Below are positions 5,711-6,963 of a stretch of DNA of 6,963 nt, in pieces (within the stretch, counting starts at the first letter, position 1; each line of letters begins with the position of its first letter). The notes below the pieces were generated by a model, which worked only from the letters and a program-made list of their open reading frames with translations, was not told the DNA's origin and made no database searches. The position numbers and the translations under genes were made by a program. This DNA comes from an uncultured Oscillospiraceae bacterium (GTDB taxonomy: Bacteria; Bacillota; Clostridia; Oscillospirales; Ruminococcaceae): positions 1 through 6,963 of the forward strand of contig URGQ01000062.1 in NCBI GenBank assembly GCA_900547385.1, written 5' to 3'.

Positions 5711-5739
5711 AGTATACCACAAACCCGCTCTTACGGCAA
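5711..5739 (-). promoter_or_regulatory. Candidate sigma-A promoter for mutY
   Basis: On the minus strand, -35 TTGCCG (5739-5734) is followed after 17 nt by -10 TATACT (5716-5711), with an extended TGG just before it. Match to consensus is good. Confidence 0.65.
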
Positions 5740-5750
5740 CGCCCTGCCAA

Positions 5751-5779
5751 TTGACACCGGTGCCGTGAAATGCTATGAT
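5751..5779 (+). promoter_or_regulatory. Strong sigma-A promoter for the XdhC-like gene
   Basis: A perfect -35 TTGACA (5751-5756), a 17-nt spacer and -10 TATGAT (5774-5779) with an extended TGC in front. Transcription should begin near 5786. That places the in-frame GTG at 5765 upstream of the transcript and supports the ATG at 5822 as the start. Confidence 0.88.
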
Positions 5780-5804
5780 AAAAGCGGTATTTTATCTGAA
5801 AAAC

Positions 5805-5811
5805 AAGGAGG
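5805..5811 (+). promoter_or_regulatory. Ribosome binding site of the XdhC-like gene
   Basis: Perfect AAGGAGG, 10 nt before ATG 5822 and downstream of the predicted transcription start. With the promoter, it decides the start codon. Confidence 0.85.
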
Positions 5812-5821
5812 CAATTTTGCC

Positions 5822-6856
5822 ATGTCTATTCGCGACTCCTACTATTTCGCACTGCTGGAGGTCCATAATGGACGCCCCATCAGTGTTAAAACCTGCTTTA
5901 AGGGGCAGCAGGGCGATCTGACCACCCTTTCCCGCACCGTGTGTCGCTGCCAAAAGCAGCCAGACGGCTCCCTGCGGCCGGAATACGGCTTTGATGACGA
6001 GGAAAACGCCAATTGCTTTATCGATCCCCTCACCCCCCGGGAGCGCCTGATCATCCTGGGTGGCGGGCATATTGCCCAGCCCCTGTGCGAGTTTGCCGCC
6101 AAGTGCGACTTTGCCGTAACCGTGGTGGATGACCGCATGGATTTCGCCAATGAGGGGCGCTTCCCCCTGGCGCGGGAGGTTATCTGCGACAGCTTTGAGA
6201 ATGCGATCAATAAGCTGCACATCACCCCCTACGATTTTGTTGTGGTTATCACCCGCGGCCACCGGCACGATGCCAACTGCCTGCGGGCACTGTTCCAGCA
6301 GCGGGAGCCTGCCTATCTCGGCATGATCGGTTCCCGGCGGCGGGTCCGCGGCCTTTTGGATATGCTGAAGGAGGAGGGCCTGGACGAGGAGCGCCTGGGC
6401 CAAATCTGTACTCCTATCGGGCTGGCCATCGGGGCAGTTTCCCCGGCGGAGATCGCCATTTCGATCCTCTCCCAGGTCATTGAGTACAAGCGCCTGCACG
6501 GCGGCATGAACCGTGCCATCAATACCTCCGACCTGGATCTTTCGGTGGTGGAGCAGCTGATGCAGGTGCAGGAGCCGGTGGCGTTGGTCACGGTGGTGGA
6601 AACCAAGGGCTCCACCCCGCGCGGCATGGGCGCCATGATGTATGTTTACCCGGATGGGCGCATTGTGGGCAGCATTGGCGGCGGCTGCAGCGAGGCGGCC
6701 ATTCTGCGGGACGCTTTGGACATCATCGGCACCGGCACCTATAAGGTCATTGATATTGATATGACCGGCGATGTGGCGGAAAGCGAAGGCATGGTCTGCG
6801 GCGGCATCATGAAGGTGCTGGTGGAGGATATCCCGCTGGATGTATATGACGACTAA
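5822..6856 (+). CDS. XdhC/CoxI-family molybdenum-hydroxylase maturation factor, reversed domain order
   Basis: This 344-residue protein belongs to the family that handles and sulfurates molybdenum cofactor before insertion into xanthine dehydrogenase or aldehyde oxidoreductase-type enzymes. The Rossmann (XdhC_C-type) domain comes first: LIILGGGHIAQPL (76-88), VTVVDDRMDFANEGRF (99-114), VVVITRGHRHD (140-150), YLGMIGSRRRV (165-175) and TPIGLAIGAVSPAEIAISI (197-215). The XdhC_CoxI domain follows: VALVTVVETKGSTPRGMGAM (253-272), GRIVGSIGGGCSEAAI (279-294) and SEGMVCGGIMKVLVE (321-335). In classical XdhC the CoxI part is N-terminal, so the domains are swapped here. An N-terminal segment of about 70 residues has no clear relative. 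No molybdo-enzyme gene is in the window; the gene stands alone between its own promoter and terminator. Family membership is firm, the client enzyme unknown. The start at ATG 5822 follows from promoter and AAGGAGG. Confidence 0.92.
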   Translation: MSIRDSYYFALLEVHNGRPISVKTCFKGQQGDLTTLSRTVCRCQKQPDGSLRPEYGFDDEENANCFIDPLTPRERLIILGGGHIAQPLCEFAAKCDFAVTVVDDRMDFANEGRFPLAREVICDSFENAINKLHITPYDFVVVITRGHRHDANCLRALFQQREPAYLGMIGSRRRVRGLLDMLKEEGLDEERLGQICTPIGLAIGAVSPAEIAISILSQVIEYKRLHGGMNRAINTSDLDLSVVEQLMQVQEPVALVTVVETKGSTPRGMGAMMYVYPDGRIVGSIGGGCSEAAILRDALDIIGTGTYKVIDIDMTGDVAESEGMVCGGIMKVLVEDIPLDVYDD

Positions 6857-6860
6857 AAAT

Positions 6861-6900
6861 CCCCCCGGGAGGCTGTGCTGTTTCCCGGGGGAGTTTTATT
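6861..6900 (+). terminator. Intrinsic terminator after the XdhC-like gene
   Basis: CCCCCGGGA (6862-6870) pairs perfectly with TCCCGGGGG (6883-6891) across a 12-nt loop and is followed by AGTTTTATT. It begins 5 nt after the TAA stop codon. Confidence 0.88.
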
Positions 6901-6918
6901 GGAATATTTGCGAACAAA

Positions 6919-6934
6919 TGTTTCACGTGAAACA
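6919..6934. promoter_or_regulatory. parS centromere site (ParB/Spo0J binding site)
   Basis: TGTTTCACGTGAAACA is a perfect 16-bp palindrome and an exact match to the known bacterial parS consensus. The symmetry extends by three more A/T pairs on each side (6916-6937). ParB (Spo0J) loads and spreads from such sites to drive origin segregation and recruit SMC condensin. It sits in a non-coding gap just past a terminator. It is the only copy I saw in the window. Confidence 0.95.
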
Positions 6935-6950
6935 TTTTGCGGGGAGCTGG

Positions 6951-6963
6951 CGGGCCGCAGGCC
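6951..6963. repeat. Inverted copy of the element arm at the window end
   Basis: CGGGCCGCAGGCC is the exact reverse complement of bases 42-54. It is probably the 5' arm of another multi-hairpin element that continues past the window. Only this arm is visible, 16 nt after the parS site. Confidence 0.5.

Larger units (their letters stand above)
5571..5821. promoter_or_regulatory. Divergent promoter region between mutY and the XdhC-like gene
   Basis: This 251-bp AT-richer region separates two outward-facing genes. Strong candidate promoters face both ways, and their -35 boxes (5734-5739 minus, 5751-5756 plus) are only 11 bp apart, so one bound regulator could affect both. The mutY leader would be about 130 nt and contains a small GCCCG/CGGGC hairpin (5672-5684). 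No riboswitch class was recognised. Confidence 0.7.

Noticed and set aside
5765..5821. GTG start giving a 19-residue extension of the XdhC-like protein
   Set aside because: The GTG lies between the -35 and -10 boxes of a near-consensus promoter, upstream of the transcript start.
6881..6891. Noc-site-like TTTCCCGGG
   Set aside because: The second half of the Noc palindrome is missing, and the bases are fully explained as the 3' arm of a terminator.

Overview
The window looks like chromosomal DNA from a high-GC member of the Firmicutes/Clostridia, most likely an Oscillospiraceae/Ruminococcaceae-type gut anaerobe. This is inferred from strong AAGGAGG-type ribosome binding sites before nearly every gene, GC-rich codons beside sharply AT-rich promoters, U-tailed hairpin terminators, a TRAM-less iron-sulfur RNA methyltransferase and a perfect Firmicutes-type parS site. 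No phage, transposase, CRISPR, tRNA or rRNA gene was found.

Layout. (1) 1-62: the cut end of a GC-rich multi-hairpin element, followed by a terminator. (2) 117-1288, minus strand: a PfkB-family sugar/nucleoside kinase and a small two-helix membrane protein with a C-terminal zinc ribbon, joined by an ATGA overlap. (3) 1289-1760: a 472-bp divergent intergenic region that holds a cloverleaf-like GC-rich element (1461-1550) and AT-rich promoter DNA. (4) 1761-2890, plus strand: a low-molecular-weight protein tyrosine phosphatase and an unrecognised secreted, C-terminally anchored protein, ending at a bidirectional terminator. (5) 3185-5570, minus strand: mutY and an RlmD/RumA-like rRNA uracil methyltransferase, separated by a second cloverleaf-like element (4381-4491); a doubtful 40-codon ORF lies downstream. 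(6) 5571-5821: back-to-back promoters for mutY and the next gene. (7) 5822-6856, plus strand: an XdhC/CoxI-family molybdo-enzyme maturation factor with its two domains in reversed order, then a terminator. (8) 6919-6934: a perfect parS site. (9) 6951-6963: another hairpin-element arm, the exact reverse complement of bases 42-54.

The genes are mostly housekeeping: DNA repair (MutY), rRNA modification, metabolite phosphorylation, protein dephosphorylation and molybdenum-hydroxylase maturation. They form short independent operons rather than one pathway.

The most unusual content is non-coding. Two complete elements share one architecture: an outer stem enclosing three tightly packed perfect hairpins. 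Partial copies of apparently the same family sit at both window edges. Stem sequences differ while pairing is kept, and six of the eight hairpins have a GNA triloop closed by C-G, always on the plus strand. The parS site places the window in the part of the chromosome loaded by ParB (Spo0J), usually the origin-proximal domain.
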